DNA from: CAZNQW01 sp964575225
Lineage (GTDB): Bacteria > Chloroflexota > Anaerolineae > JAAYZQ01
DNA: 24,613 bases
Reading direction: 5' to 3'
Assembly (NCBI GenBank): GCA_964575225.1
Contig: CAZNQW010000029.1
Coordinates: 1-24,613 of the forward strand
In this document: positions 15,341 to 23,495 of the stretch, piece by piece
How the letters are laid out: each line of letters opens with the position of its first letter
Numbering within the stretch: position 1 is the first letter of the stretch
Translations under genes and position numbers: made by a program
Notes under the pieces: generated by a model
Seen by the model: only the letters and a program-made list of their open reading frames with translations
Told to the model about the DNA's origin: nothing
Databases searched by the model: none

Positions 15341-16524
15341 CGCTCACCTCCCAGTCCAGTCTCAAAGGCCGAGCGCAGGCGATCCAAGGCTTGCTCCAGC
15401 TCAGAAAAGGGGGCCCACAGGGAAAGGCGCACATAGTCGTGACCCTGGGGACCAAAGAGAGTGCCGGGCGTGACCGCCACCCGCGCCACGGCGAGGAGCT
15501 GTTGAGCCAGGGTTTCTGAGTCGAGCCCCGAACGCGCAACGTCGACCCAGAGGTAGGGCGTGGCCTGGGGCAAGTTGTGGGGTAACCCCATCTGGTCCAG
15601 GGCGGCGAGGACAAAGGCGCGCTTGGCGTCGATCTCGGCCCGCCGCTGCACGAGCCAGTCCTGGGGGCCGGTCAGGGCTTCCAGGGCGGCGAATTGGGAC
15701 ATGGCGCTGGTGCAGATGGTCATGGCCTGTTTCAGCTCGCGGGCCGGCTGGACCAACGAGCGGGGGCCGGCGAAAAAGCCCACCCGCCAGGCCGCCAGGT
15801 TGTACAGGCGGGAAAAACTGCCCACCACCAGGGTTCGCGGGGCGGCGCCGGGCAGCGAGGCAATGCTGGTGTGGCGGACGTCGCCGGCCAGCGATTCGTC
15901 CAACGTCTCGTCGGCGATCACCGTTAGATCGTGTTCGGCGGCCAAGTCGGCGATGCGCCCCATTTCGGCGGCCGAGACGGCCACGCCGGTGGGGTTGGCG
16001 GGCGTGGGCAGCAACAGGAGGCGGCTCTTTGCGGTCAGGCCGGCCCGAATCCGCTTGGCGCGGAGTTCAAAGCCTTCGGCGGCCTCCAGAGGCACGGCCA
16101 CCGCCACGCCCAGGGCCAGGGCGATGGCCTCGTCGTAAAAGGCCGGGCGCAGCGCGGGCACCAACACCTCGTCGCCGGGCCGGACCAGCGACTGCAAGGT
16201 GACGAACAGCCCTTCGCGCCCGCCGCAGGTGATGACCACTTCGTGGGCGGGGTCGAGGGTCATGCCCTGTTCGCGGCCCAGTTTGAGGGACACCGCCTGG
16301 GCCAACTCGGGCAGGCCGGGCCGGGTGGTATAGTGGGTGTGGCCCTGCTCCAGCGAGCGGTCGACGGCCTGTAGGATCCGCTCGGGCAGGACGCCGCGGC
16401 CGTATTCGCGGCTCAGGTCGATCAGGCTTTCGGAGTGGGCGGCATGGTTTGCGGATCGATCGCCCTGCACCCGAGTGGCCAGGGCGGCTGCCAGTGACTG
16501 GCCCACTGTTTCAGCGTTAGGCAT
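15337..16524 (-). CDS. Aminotransferase class I/II-like protein lacking the PLP lysine
   Basis: A 395-residue fold-type I protein that aligns without gaps to the next gene around the cofactor site: SIASLPGAAPRTLVVGSFSR here against SIASLPGMKERTITLNGVSK there. Position 239, where the Schiff-base Lys should be, is Arg (codon CGC, + strand 15808-15810). All three bases differ from AAG, so an error is unlikely. The PLP-ring Asp205 (IADETLDE) and Asn177 (PANPTG) remain, but the Tyr three residues after the Asp is Leu. It is probably not a normal aminotransferase; a pseudoenzyme, a partner of the adjacent active paralogue, or a PLP protein with another chemistry are possible. It starts 7 bp after the M24 gene stop and overlaps the next gene by 4 bp. 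Confidence 0.88.
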   Translation of the reverse strand: MPNAETVGQSLAAALATRVQGDRSANHAAHSESLIDLSREYGRGVLPERILQAVDRSLEQGHTHYTTRPGLPELAQAVSLKLGREQGMTLDPAHEVVITCGGREGLFVTLQSLVRPGDEVLVPALRPAFYDEAIALALGVAVAVPLEAAEGFELRAKRIRAGLTAKSRLLLLPTPANPTGVAVSAAEMGRIADLAAEHDLTVIADETLDESLAGDVRHTSIASLPGAAPRTLVVGSFSRLYNLAAWRVGFFAGPRSLVQPARELKQAMTICTSAMSQFAALEALTGPQDWLVQRRAEIDAKRAFVLAALDQMGLPHNLPQATPYLWVDVARSGLDSETLAQQLLAVARVAVTPGTLFGPQGHDYVRLSLWAPFSELEQALDRLRSAFETGLGGER

Positions 16525-16531
16525 GGCGCGT

Positions 16532-17719
16532 CTAGCCCCCGACCGTCAGCGACTCGATGTCGCGGGGATAGTGGGTCAGCACCTCGTGGCCGGTTTCGGT
16601 CACCAGAATGGTATCCGAATGGCGGAATCCGGCTTCGCCCGGAAAGTACAAACCAGGCTCGCAACTGAACATCATGCCGGGTTGGAGCACGGTCCGGTCG
16701 CCGGCGTCCAGGTAGGGATGCTCGTGGGTTTCCAGGCCCTTGCCGTGTCCGGCGTGGTGGCGCAGGGCGCCCTCCATCCCGTGGGCGCGGGCCGTACGCT
16801 CGACGGCGGCCCATATGTCGCAACAGCGGACGCCGGGCTTGACGGCTTCGATGCCCGCGATCTGGGCTTCCCGCGCGGCCTCAAACCGTTTCTCGTCGAC
16901 GGGGCGGCGGCGGCCAAAAAAGCCAGAGCGCTCGGTCTCGCCGATATAGTTGCACACGGCCGTGCCGTAGGTGATCATGACCACCGAGTCGGGCTCCAGT
17001 TTCTTGGTGCCCTTGGGGCCGTGAGGCAGCGAGCTGGAACCGCCAAAGAGGGTGCGGCCAAAGACAATGCCCCGGGCATAGCCGTTGACGTCAATGATCT
17101 CGGGCAGCTCGTCCAGCATCTTGCGGATGACGGCGTCTTCTGCCAGGCGGTGCACCTCGTACTCGCTGATGCCCTCGCGCAGGGACGAAAAGCCGATGCC
17201 CACCAAATAGTCGCAATACTGGCTGCCCAGGCGCATCAGCTCGATCTCTTCGGGCTGTTTGATGAGGCGCATTTCGACCAACAGACGATGGGCGTTGCGC
17301 ACGCCATCGCCCAGGCGGCCGCGCAGCGTCTCATAGCCCTCTACGGCGTCGGACATGACTAGGTTGGCCATATCGACGCCCACCCGCTTGCCGGCAAAGC
17401 CCCGGTCGGCCAGGCGGTCGGCCACCCAGCCCCAGTTGCCCTCGGGATAGTCAAAGTAGGACTCGATGTCCTGCAGCCAGGGGGCTCGGGCGCGCAGTTG
17501 GTCGATCTCCATGGTGGTGGTCAGGGCAAAGACGTGGCCATCGGGCAGGAATCCAATGCCGATGGGCCGCTCGGTGGTCATGTGAAAAAAGCCGGTCAGG
17601 TAGGCGATGTTTGTGCCGTCAAAAACCAGCAACAGGTCCAGATCGGTGTCTTGCAGCCGCTTGAGTAGCTCGCGGCGCCTGTCCTCGTGGAACGCAGTGC
17701 TCAGTTTGTAGGTTTGCAT
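16532..17719 (-). CDS. M24 family creatinase/Xaa-Pro peptidase-like protein
   Basis: A 395-residue pita-bread-fold protein with the N-terminal creatinase domain (residues 1-145) and a C-terminal M24 domain. The catalytic His (H233, LPHG) is present. Of the five metal ligands of aminopeptidase P, the first Asp is Thr250 (MITYG), the second is Glu261, the His of HHAGHG and the Glu of CEPGLY are kept, and the last Glu is replaced in FRHSDTILVT. This pattern is closer to creatinase, which works without metal, than to a true metallopeptidase. AAGGAGG before ATG 17719 supports the start. It begins 4 bp after the upstream amidohydrolase stop, within the operon. It may cleave an amidine, guanidino or imino-linked substrate; dipeptidase activity is the alternative. 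Confidence 0.85.
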   Translation of the reverse strand: MQTYKLSTAFHEDRRRELLKRLQDTDLDLLLVFDGTNIAYLTGFFHMTTERPIGIGFLPDGHVFALTTTMEIDQLRARAPWLQDIESYFDYPEGNWGWVADRLADRGFAGKRVGVDMANLVMSDAVEGYETLRGRLGDGVRNAHRLLVEMRLIKQPEEIELMRLGSQYCDYLVGIGFSSLREGISEYEVHRLAEDAVIRKMLDELPEIIDVNGYARGIVFGRTLFGGSSSLPHGPKGTKKLEPDSVVMITYGTAVCNYIGETERSGFFGRRRPVDEKRFEAAREAQIAGIEAVKPGVRCCDIWAAVERTARAHGMEGALRHHAGHGKGLETHEHPYLDAGDRTVLQPGMMFSCEPGLYFPGEAGFRHSDTILVTETGHEVLTHYPRDIESLTVGG

Positions 17720-17723
17720 GGGT

Positions 17724-18992
17724 TTATCCTCCTTGGTTGGGCGACAGGGTTAGGTTGGGCAGCCCGGCCTTGAACGGTTGGCCGCCTTTGAATACCTGGA
17801 CGATGCGCGCCCCGTCTTGCAAAATGCGGATATCGGCCAGGGGGTCGCCGTCGACGATGAGCAGGTCGGCGTACTTGCCGGCCTCCAGGGTGCCGATTTC
17901 TTTTTCCATGTCCAGGCAGCGGGCGCCGGTCTGGGTGGCGGCGACCAGGGCCTCCATGGGCGTAAGCCCGGTCTGGACCAGCTCTTCCAACTCGGCGGCG
18001 TTCTCGCCGTGGTTCACCAGGAACCCGGCGTCGGTGCCCAGGGCGATCGGGATGCCCGCTTTGCGCGCCCGCTCCATCGAGCCCTGTTTGGCCTCGTTGG
18101 CGCATTCCAGCCAGGCCAGGACCGGTGCCGGGTGCTTTTCCCGCTCGGGCGAGCGGAGGTTCAGGGAGCCGACCCGCAGGGTGGGCACGTAGAACACACC
18201 GCGCTCGGCCATCAGGTCGACCTGCTCCTCCGACAGCCAATGGCCGTGCTCGACCGAGTGGATGCCGGCCCGGAGGGCGTCGGTTAGGCCCGGCCCGCCC
18301 GAGATGTGGGCGGCGACCCGTTTGTGTACCCAGCGGGCCTCCTCACAGATGGCGGCCATCTCCTCGTAGGTCATTTCCTGGATCCAGGGTTCGTTGAGGT
18401 CATGGATGCTGCCCCCGCAGGCGTTGATTTTGAGAAGGTCGGCGCCCCACTTGACCTGGGCGCGGGCCGCCCGGCGGCACTCCCAGGGCCCGTCGCAGAC
18501 GCCGGTGCGACCGGCGATGGTGACCGCCGGCGACCAGTAGGGCTTGTCCATGTGGCCGCCGGTGCGGCTCAGTCCCTGGCCCGCCACGCGCAGGCGGGGA
18601 CCGTCGACCACCCCTTCGTCGATGGCCTTGCGCAGGGCCACGTCGACATAGGCCGGGGAGCCCAGGCTGCGCAGGGTGGTAAAACCGGCGTGCAAGGAGC
18701 GCAGAGCATAGTTCAACGCCCGCAGCGCCTTGGACCCTTCGAGCTGAGTTGCTTGGGGCAGGGCTTTGTTGTCGGTGGGGCCGCCCGGCGTGTGGATGTG
18801 GACGTGGGCGTCGACCATGCCCGGCATGACCGTCTTGTCGCGGGCGTCCACGACTGCGGCCTGGGGCGGCACCTTAATTTGGGCCGCGGGGCCCACGGCG
18901 GCGATCCGCTCGCCGTCGACGAGGACAATTCCCTCACTCAGCGGCTCGCCGCCGCGCCCGTCGATCAGTGTTCCGGCGTAAATGGCCTGCAT
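17724..18992 (-). CDS. Amidohydrolase family protein (imidazolonepropionase/Xaa-Pro dipeptidase-like)
   Basis: A 422-residue metal-dependent hydrolase with the full TIM-barrel metal set: H63 and H65 (DAHVHIH), carbamylatable K188 (LLKINACGG), H229 (VAAHISGG), H249 (SVEHGH) and D321 (LGTDAG). The beta-sandwich formed by the N and C termini is visible (DGRGGEP, LEAGKYADLLIVDGDPL). The HVHIH/KINACGG pattern is that of the group containing prolidase-like and cyclic-imide-type amidohydrolases. ATG 18992 has AAGGAGG at proper spacing; the in-frame GTG at 18998 would overlap that site. It lies 10 bp after another amidohydrolase gene and 4 bp before the M24 gene. Confidence 0.9.
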   Translation of the reverse strand: MQAIYAGTLIDGRGGEPLSEGIVLVDGERIAAVGPAAQIKVPPQAAVVDARDKTVMPGMVDAHVHIHTPGGPTDNKALPQATQLEGSKALRALNYALRSLHAGFTTLRSLGSPAYVDVALRKAIDEGVVDGPRLRVAGQGLSRTGGHMDKPYWSPAVTIAGRTGVCDGPWECRRAARAQVKWGADLLKINACGGSIHDLNEPWIQEMTYEEMAAICEEARWVHKRVAAHISGGPGLTDALRAGIHSVEHGHWLSEEQVDLMAERGVFYVPTLRVGSLNLRSPEREKHPAPVLAWLECANEAKQGSMERARKAGIPIALGTDAGFLVNHGENAAELEELVQTGLTPMEALVAATQTGARCLDMEKEIGTLEAGKYADLLIVDGDPLADIRILQDGARIVQVFKGGQPFKAGLPNLTLSPNQGG

Positions 18993-19002
18993 GGCCACCT
19001 CC

Positions 19003-20484
19003 TTAATGGGTCCAACCCATCCAAAAGTTGTCGTCGGTCTCCAGATACGGGGTCACATCGAACCGGCCAAAGGCGCGAGCAGCCGCCTCGCGAGCCATGC
19101 GAAGCACGGCCCCTTCGTCCACGGAGCGCACCTGGCGGTCTTGCATCAGGATCTGGCCATCGACCAGGACGGTGCGGACGTCGTTCCCATTGACATAAAA
19201 GGCCAACAAGCGGGGCACCGTCGAGTCGGGCGTCAGGTGGGGGCGGTCCAAGTCCACCAGGATCACGTCGGCCCGCTTGCCGGCTTCCAGCGAGCCGATC
19301 TGATCGTCGAGGCCCAGCGCCCGCGCGGCGTCGATGGTGACCATGCGCAGCGCCTTGCCGGGCGGCAACAGCCGAAAGTCGCCCAGCCGGGTCCACTGGC
19401 CCCACATGGCCCGCGAGATCTCTTTGAACAGGTCGTAGGAGCAATAGGGGGACGTGCCGTCGGTGGTGATGACCACGTTGGCCCCGGCTTGCAGCAACTC
19501 GATGGCCGGGCAGGGGAGGTGGACAATGTTCTCGGCGGTAAAGGGCACCAGGGCGACGTTGACCCGCTGCTCGCCCATCAGGCGCACCTCGTCTTCGGCC
19601 ATGTCGTTGCAGTGGGCCAGCAGAACGTCGGGCCCCAACAGGCGGCGGACCTGCTCCTCGCCGAAATGTTCCACGAAAAACGAGACCGACCCGCGAAAGG
19701 CGTGGGAATGGAGCAGGATGCCCAGGCGGCGGGCCAGTTCCCGGGCTTCTTCCGCTTTGGCGATGAGGGTGGGCAGGTGGTCGGCGGTGTAGGCAAAGGG
19801 AAAGCGCGGGTGAGATGCGTGCCGTCCCAGCAGGTAGGGTACGTGGAGCGTCACACGGACGCGGCCGTTGGCAGCGCCATGCCATTCCTCGACAAAGGCG
19901 ATCGAGTTCTCGAGGGTGCTCTCGTAGGTAAAGGGCCGGCGCTCGGGCCGGCCGTCGACCCACAGGGTTCCCTCCCAGGGCTCGGGCAGGTGGCTGACAA
20001 AGGGATCGGGCGGGCCGACGCCCAACACGCCGCGGATGCCCACCTCGTCGACGGCCTGGGCTTGGCGCTGGGCAAAGATGGGGCTGTCCATGCGGGCCGG
20101 GGTGGCACCGATGACCGACATGCCGCAGGTCACGCCAAAGCGCAGGCGCTCCACGGCCGACATCAGCCCTTCGGCGTACCACCAGTCTTCATCGGCGGCG
20201 TGAAAGTAGAGGTCGCTGGTGGGCCAGCCCAATTCGGGATGGCGGATGGCCTTGATCATGCCGTGTCCGGCGTGGCCGTAGGCATCGACCAGTCCCGGCA
20301 TGACGATCTGGCGCCGGGCGTCCAGGATCCGGTCGGCGGTATGGGTCTGCCGGATCTCTTCCGTGGTTCCTACGGCGGCGATCGAGTGGCCCTGGATGGC
20401 GACGGCGCCGTCGCGGATGACGCGGTGCTGGGGGTCCATGGTGACCACTACACCGCCCTCGATGATCAGATCGACCGGTTTCAT
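19003..20484 (-). CDS. Amidohydrolase family protein (cytosine deaminase/chlorohydrolase-like) with altered metal motif
   Basis: A 493-residue member of the amidohydrolase superfamily, first gene of the tight minus-strand run. The core order is kept: LLHSH (H259/H261), LLAHCN (H291), TTDGTSPY (D342) and the closing LEAGKRADVILVDLD strand. The first metal motif, however, reads VDAYGHAGHG, with Tyr69 where the first His of HxH is expected; H71 and H74 remain. The codon is TAC, one base from CAC. ATG 20484 is preceded by GAGGACAGG. Mononuclear deaminases and hydrolases of this group act on aminated rings or amides; whether this one is active is open. An REP-like repeat lies in the 200 bp before it. 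Confidence 0.85.
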   Translation of the reverse strand: MKPVDLIIEGGVVVTMDPQHRVIRDGAVAIQGHSIAAVGTTEEIRQTHTADRILDARRQIVMPGLVDAYGHAGHGMIKAIRHPELGWPTSDLYFHAADEDWWYAEGLMSAVERLRFGVTCGMSVIGATPARMDSPIFAQRQAQAVDEVGIRGVLGVGPPDPFVSHLPEPWEGTLWVDGRPERRPFTYESTLENSIAFVEEWHGAANGRVRVTLHVPYLLGRHASHPRFPFAYTADHLPTLIAKAEEARELARRLGILLHSHAFRGSVSFFVEHFGEEQVRRLLGPDVLLAHCNDMAEDEVRLMGEQRVNVALVPFTAENIVHLPCPAIELLQAGANVVITTDGTSPYCSYDLFKEISRAMWGQWTRLGDFRLLPPGKALRMVTIDAARALGLDDQIGSLEAGKRADVILVDLDRPHLTPDSTVPRLLAFYVNGNDVRTVLVDGQILMQDRQVRSVDEGAVLRMAREAAARAFGRFDVTPYLETDDNFWMGWTH

Positions 20485-20552
20485 GGGTTGCCTGTCCTCG
20501 CTTCAGATGATCCGATGTCGGTGTGAATTCCTGCAGGGACGCAGGTAATGAC

Positions 20553-20604
20553 GTCACCCTCGCGCAAGCGAGGGTCCATAGATTCCCACTTGCGCGGGAA
20601 TGAC
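20553..20604. repeat. REP-like dispersed repeat, second copy
   Basis: Starts GTCACCCT and ends GGAATGAC. The left hairpin is ACCCTCGC-GCAA-GCGAGGGT (20556-20575, perfect); the right one pairs ATTCCC (20582-20587) with GGGAAT (20596-20601). Same architecture as 7703-7756 but diverged in sequence. It occupies the intergenic region between the VOC and amidohydrolase genes. Confidence 0.75.
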
Positions 20605-20684
20605 AGGAGCCGATTCGGGCTGCATCTCGAATCCACTTGGAGCTGTACCACTGCCATTCTCGTCTCGAATATTTGCACTGTGAT

Positions 20685-21572
20685 CTAGTCCTCGGGATAG
20701 GTCCAGCTCGTAGCGTGGGGCTGGATCAGCTCGACGGTCAAGCCCGGCGTTTGATCGGGATAGACAAAGGCCTCAAAGCCATCGGCGGCGTCGAAAATCT
20801 TGTCCTGGAAGACGGGCACCCCCTGGGAGCGGAGATACTCGACGTCGGCCTCGATGCTGGTGGTTTGCAGGGCCAGGTGCTCCAGGCCCTCGCCGTGGCG
20901 CTGGAGGAACTGGTGGACCCGCGATTCGGGGTTCCAGTTCTGGACCAGGTGCAGCCAGCAGGTATTGCCCAGCAGAATGCGGGCGTCGAGTTGCATGCCC
21001 TTGCCTTGATCGTTGCGAAAATCCTGGCAGGTGAGACCAAATAGCCTCTGGAACTGCTTGCAGGCAGCCGACAGATCGCGTACCACCAGGCCGATGTGCT
21101 GCAGGCGGATGAGGCCCATGGCGTTGCTGACGGGTCCTGCATCGGGAGGGTAGGTCCAGCTCGACGAGTGGGGCTGGATCAGCTCGACGGTGACCCCCGG
21201 CGTCTGGTCGGGATAGACAAAGGCCTCAAAGCCGTCGGGGGCGTCAAAGATGCGATCCTGGTAGACGGGCACCCCGGCCTGGCGCAGGCGCTCGACGTCG
21301 GCCTGGATGTCGTCGCTTTGCAGGGCGATATGTTCCAGGCCCTCGCCCCGCGTTTTCAGAAAATGGGACACGCGGGATTCGGGGTTCCAGTTCTGGACGA
21401 CGTGCAGCCAGCAGTCGTTGCCGAGCAGGATGCGGGCGTCGAGCTGCATGCCTTTGCTTTGATCGTTGCGAAGGTCGCGGTACTTGAGCCCGAACACGGT
21501 CTCGAGCCGCCGGCAGGCCGCGTGCAGGTCGTGCACGGCTAGCCCGATATGTTGTACTCCAATAATGGCCAT
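20685..21572 (-). CDS. VOC-family protein built of two near-identical tandem halves
   Basis: A 295-residue protein made of two VOC domains of about 140 residues, repeating with a 151-codon (453-bp) period. By hand alignment the halves are about three-quarters identical, including long shared runs such as GKGMQLDARILLGN-CWLH (first half SKGMQLDARILLGN) and DGFEAFVYPDQTPG. Each half keeps His (QHIGL), His (LEHxALQ) and Glu (TVELIQP), the positions of VOC metal ligands. A short linker (PPDAGPVSNAMG) joins them. ATG 21572 has GGAGAA upstream. A VOC domain usually pairs with another to form the active site, so fusion gives a built-in dimer. Reaction unknown. A related VOC gene is at 12228. Confidence 0.9.
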   Translation of the reverse strand: MAIIGVQHIGLAVHDLHAACRRLETVFGLKYRDLRNDQSKGMQLDARILLGNDCWLHVVQNWNPESRVSHFLKTRGEGLEHIALQSDDIQADVERLRQAGVPVYQDRIFDAPDGFEAFVYPDQTPGVTVELIQPHSSSWTYPPDAGPVSNAMGLIRLQHIGLVVRDLSAACKQFQRLFGLTCQDFRNDQGKGMQLDARILLGNTCWLHLVQNWNPESRVHQFLQRHGEGLEHLALQTTSIEADVEYLRSQGVPVFQDKIFDAADGFEAFVYPDQTPGLTVELIQPHATSWTYPED

Positions 21573-21702
21573 GGGTTCTCCTGAATGTTACTCACTCACA
21601 CCAGACCCGGCGCGTTGTTCCGCCGGAGCGAATGGCTCCCTGCCTCCGCAGGATGGCAAAGATTGCACACGATCCGGCTGGCGCTTGGACCCCCTGCTTA
21701 CG

Positions 21703-21720
21703 CCTGCCTGTGCAGGCAGG
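21703..21720. repeat. Short inverted repeat upstream of the VOC gene
   Basis: CCTGCCTG and CAGGCAGG (8-bp arms, 2-base spacer) lie 36 bp after the end of the M14 carboxypeptidase gene on the minus strand. It could be a transcription stop for that gene, though no U-tract follows. Confidence 0.4.
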
Positions 21721-21755
21721 TTGGGGTGACGCTTTGGCACGGGAGGGCGATCCGC

Positions 21756-23432
21756 TCAGCGCAGGCAGAGGCGCGCGCTATCCTGCCCGGCCCGCTGCGA
21801 AAGGGACTGCACCTCGACCTCGGCGGGCCCTGCGCCGGTGACCCGCACCACCCACTCGGCCCGTTTGACGGCGGCGTTCCAGGGGACCCACCGCGAATAG
21901 GGCATGGCGCGTTCGGAGCGGCCCGCCAGGTGGCCCAGGTCCACCTTTTGCGCACCGGCGGCCAGTTCCACTCCCTCGCCCAGGACAAGCTCGACGGTCA
22001 CCGGCGACACGACCCGGGCGTTGAGGGCTTGTCGCGTGCCGTAGGTGGGCAGGTAGCCCAGGTTCTCCACCAGGGCCTCGACTTTGAATAGGCCGTCTGC
22101 CAGGGGGGATGCGGCCGTCCGGGCGATGTGCAGGCGCGGCGCCATCAGGGCATGTTTCAGAGTGAACAGGGCGTTTTTGTGGCACATCTCGGGCAGGTGG
22201 GGGCCGGGCGGGTTGCGGAACATAAAGAGGCGCTTCCAACCCCCGATCTCCACGGGCCCGAGTTGGGGATGCTCAAAAGGCGTCCAGTTCTGAAAGCCCT
22301 CGCCCTGGAGTTGCTCGTCACTCCACTTGAGCAGGGCCAGGTTCTCCTCTTCCAGCAGGGGCCGGATGGAAAAGAACCAATCCTTTTCGATGCCCGCCTC
22401 GGCAAAGACGTCCCACAGCTCGGTCACCAGGGCGACGATGCCCTGTTGCACGTACAAAAAGCCGCCGGAGGTGCCCATGCGGGGCGGGACGCTGGGGATG
22501 TTAAAGTCGTTCTCGTCGGCGATCAGGCCATAGCCGGTGGTTTCGGCGCCGATGGTGCCAATGGTGCGGTAGAGGGCCCGGTCTTCGGCGGGCATGCCGC
22601 CCGGCCCGCTCTCAAAGGGCAAAAGGACGGCGCCGGCATTGGTGTGATAGTTCAAGGCGCCGATGATGTTGGGGTGATCCAGCACAAAGCGGGCCACAGC
22701 CGCGATCTCGGGCTCGGACAGGGGAACCTCCCCCGAGCCGTACTGCTCGCCCTCGGGCACCCAGCGGTAGGGATAGTTGCGGTTGAGGTTGCCATCCATC
22801 GGTTGGGGGATGGGCAGGTCCTCGCCGGTGTAGCCCTCGATGGTGCCTTCGGGCAAAAGGCGGTAGTATTGGCCGCCATATTCGTAGGGCTCGCGGTGGA
22901 CCAGGATGCGCGGGTCCTTTTCCGAGAGCTTCCACTCGCCCTTGGGGTCGGGGATGCGCATGTCCAGGATCAGTCCGTCGCCGTTGAGGTCGGCATAGTG
23001 GAGGCCGGGCCCCACCTGATCGTCGCCGGGTAGGTAGCGCCCGTTGCCGACCCATTTGTAGAAGGGCTGTTTGAGGCAGATCTCCATGCCGTCGGGATTG
23101 ACCACGGGCAGGATGTAAAAGGTCTGCCAGTCGAGCAGGCGAGTGACCTCGTCGTCGGCGCCGTAGTGGGTCAGCAGGTACCAGGCCGTGTACAGGGCCA
23201 CCATCCCACCCGAAATCTCTTCGGGGTGGGTGACGCCGTCGATATAGTAGCCCGGCTTGGCGCCAGCGGGACCGCTTTCGTAGTTGGTGATCTCGATGAG
23301 CCACAGGTCCCGCCCCTGGATACTCTGGCCGATGCTGTACGCCGAGGCCAGGCTCGGGTAGGCCGTTGCCAGCTCTTTCAACAGGGCGGTCAGCTCGTCA
23401 TAATCGTAGTATCGTTCAAAATCGATATTCAT
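21756..23432 (-). CDS. M14 family zinc carboxypeptidase
   Basis: A 558-residue metallocarboxypeptidase. The zinc motif HxxE is H69-PE-E72 (GVTHPEE), the third ligand is H263 (NYHTNAG), the substrate-binding NRN is at 217-219, and the catalytic Glu is E338 (VTELWD). A long insertion (about 120-215) rich in Asp and Gly (DLNGDGLILDMRIPD) separates the HxxE from the NRN motif. A beta-type C-terminal domain of about 130 residues follows the catalytic core. No convincing signal peptide is seen: ATG 23432, with GAGGA before it, opens MNIDFERYYDYDEL directly. It would remove C-terminal residues from peptides, and fits the peptide- and amide-degrading theme of the region. It has its own leader of about 150 bp after the reductase gene. 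Confidence 0.92.
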   Translation of the reverse strand: MNIDFERYYDYDELTALLKELATAYPSLASAYSIGQSIQGRDLWLIEITNYESGPAGAKPGYYIDGVTHPEEISGGMVALYTAWYLLTHYGADDEVTRLLDWQTFYILPVVNPDGMEICLKQPFYKWVGNGRYLPGDDQVGPGLHYADLNGDGLILDMRIPDPKGEWKLSEKDPRILVHREPYEYGGQYYRLLPEGTIEGYTGEDLPIPQPMDGNLNRNYPYRWVPEGEQYGSGEVPLSEPEIAAVARFVLDHPNIIGALNYHTNAGAVLLPFESGPGGMPAEDRALYRTIGTIGAETTGYGLIADENDFNIPSVPPRMGTSGGFLYVQQGIVALVTELWDVFAEAGIEKDWFFSIRPLLEEENLALLKWSDEQLQGEGFQNWTPFEHPQLGPVEIGGWKRLFMFRNPPGPHLPEMCHKNALFTLKHALMAPRLHIARTAASPLADGLFKVEALVENLGYLPTYGTRQALNARVVSPVTVELVLGEGVELAAGAQKVDLGHLAGRSERAMPYSRWVPWNAAVKRAEWVVRVTGAGPAEVEVQSLSQRAGQDSARLCLR

Positions 23433-23495
23433 TCGAGTCCTCATTGCCTCTCTGATCGGCCCCAAGGCCACGGGCCGGGCTGTGTCAAGAATGGA

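Noticed and set aside
15808..15810. Sequencing error as cause of the Lys-to-Arg change
   Set aside because: AAG to CGC needs three base changes in one codon, and the surrounding reading frame is intact.
18982..20526. 514-codon plus-strand frame opposite two amidohydrolase genes
   Set aside because: Rich in G, A, Q, H and D as expected for antisense of GC-rich codons; no ribosome binding site and no recognisable domain.
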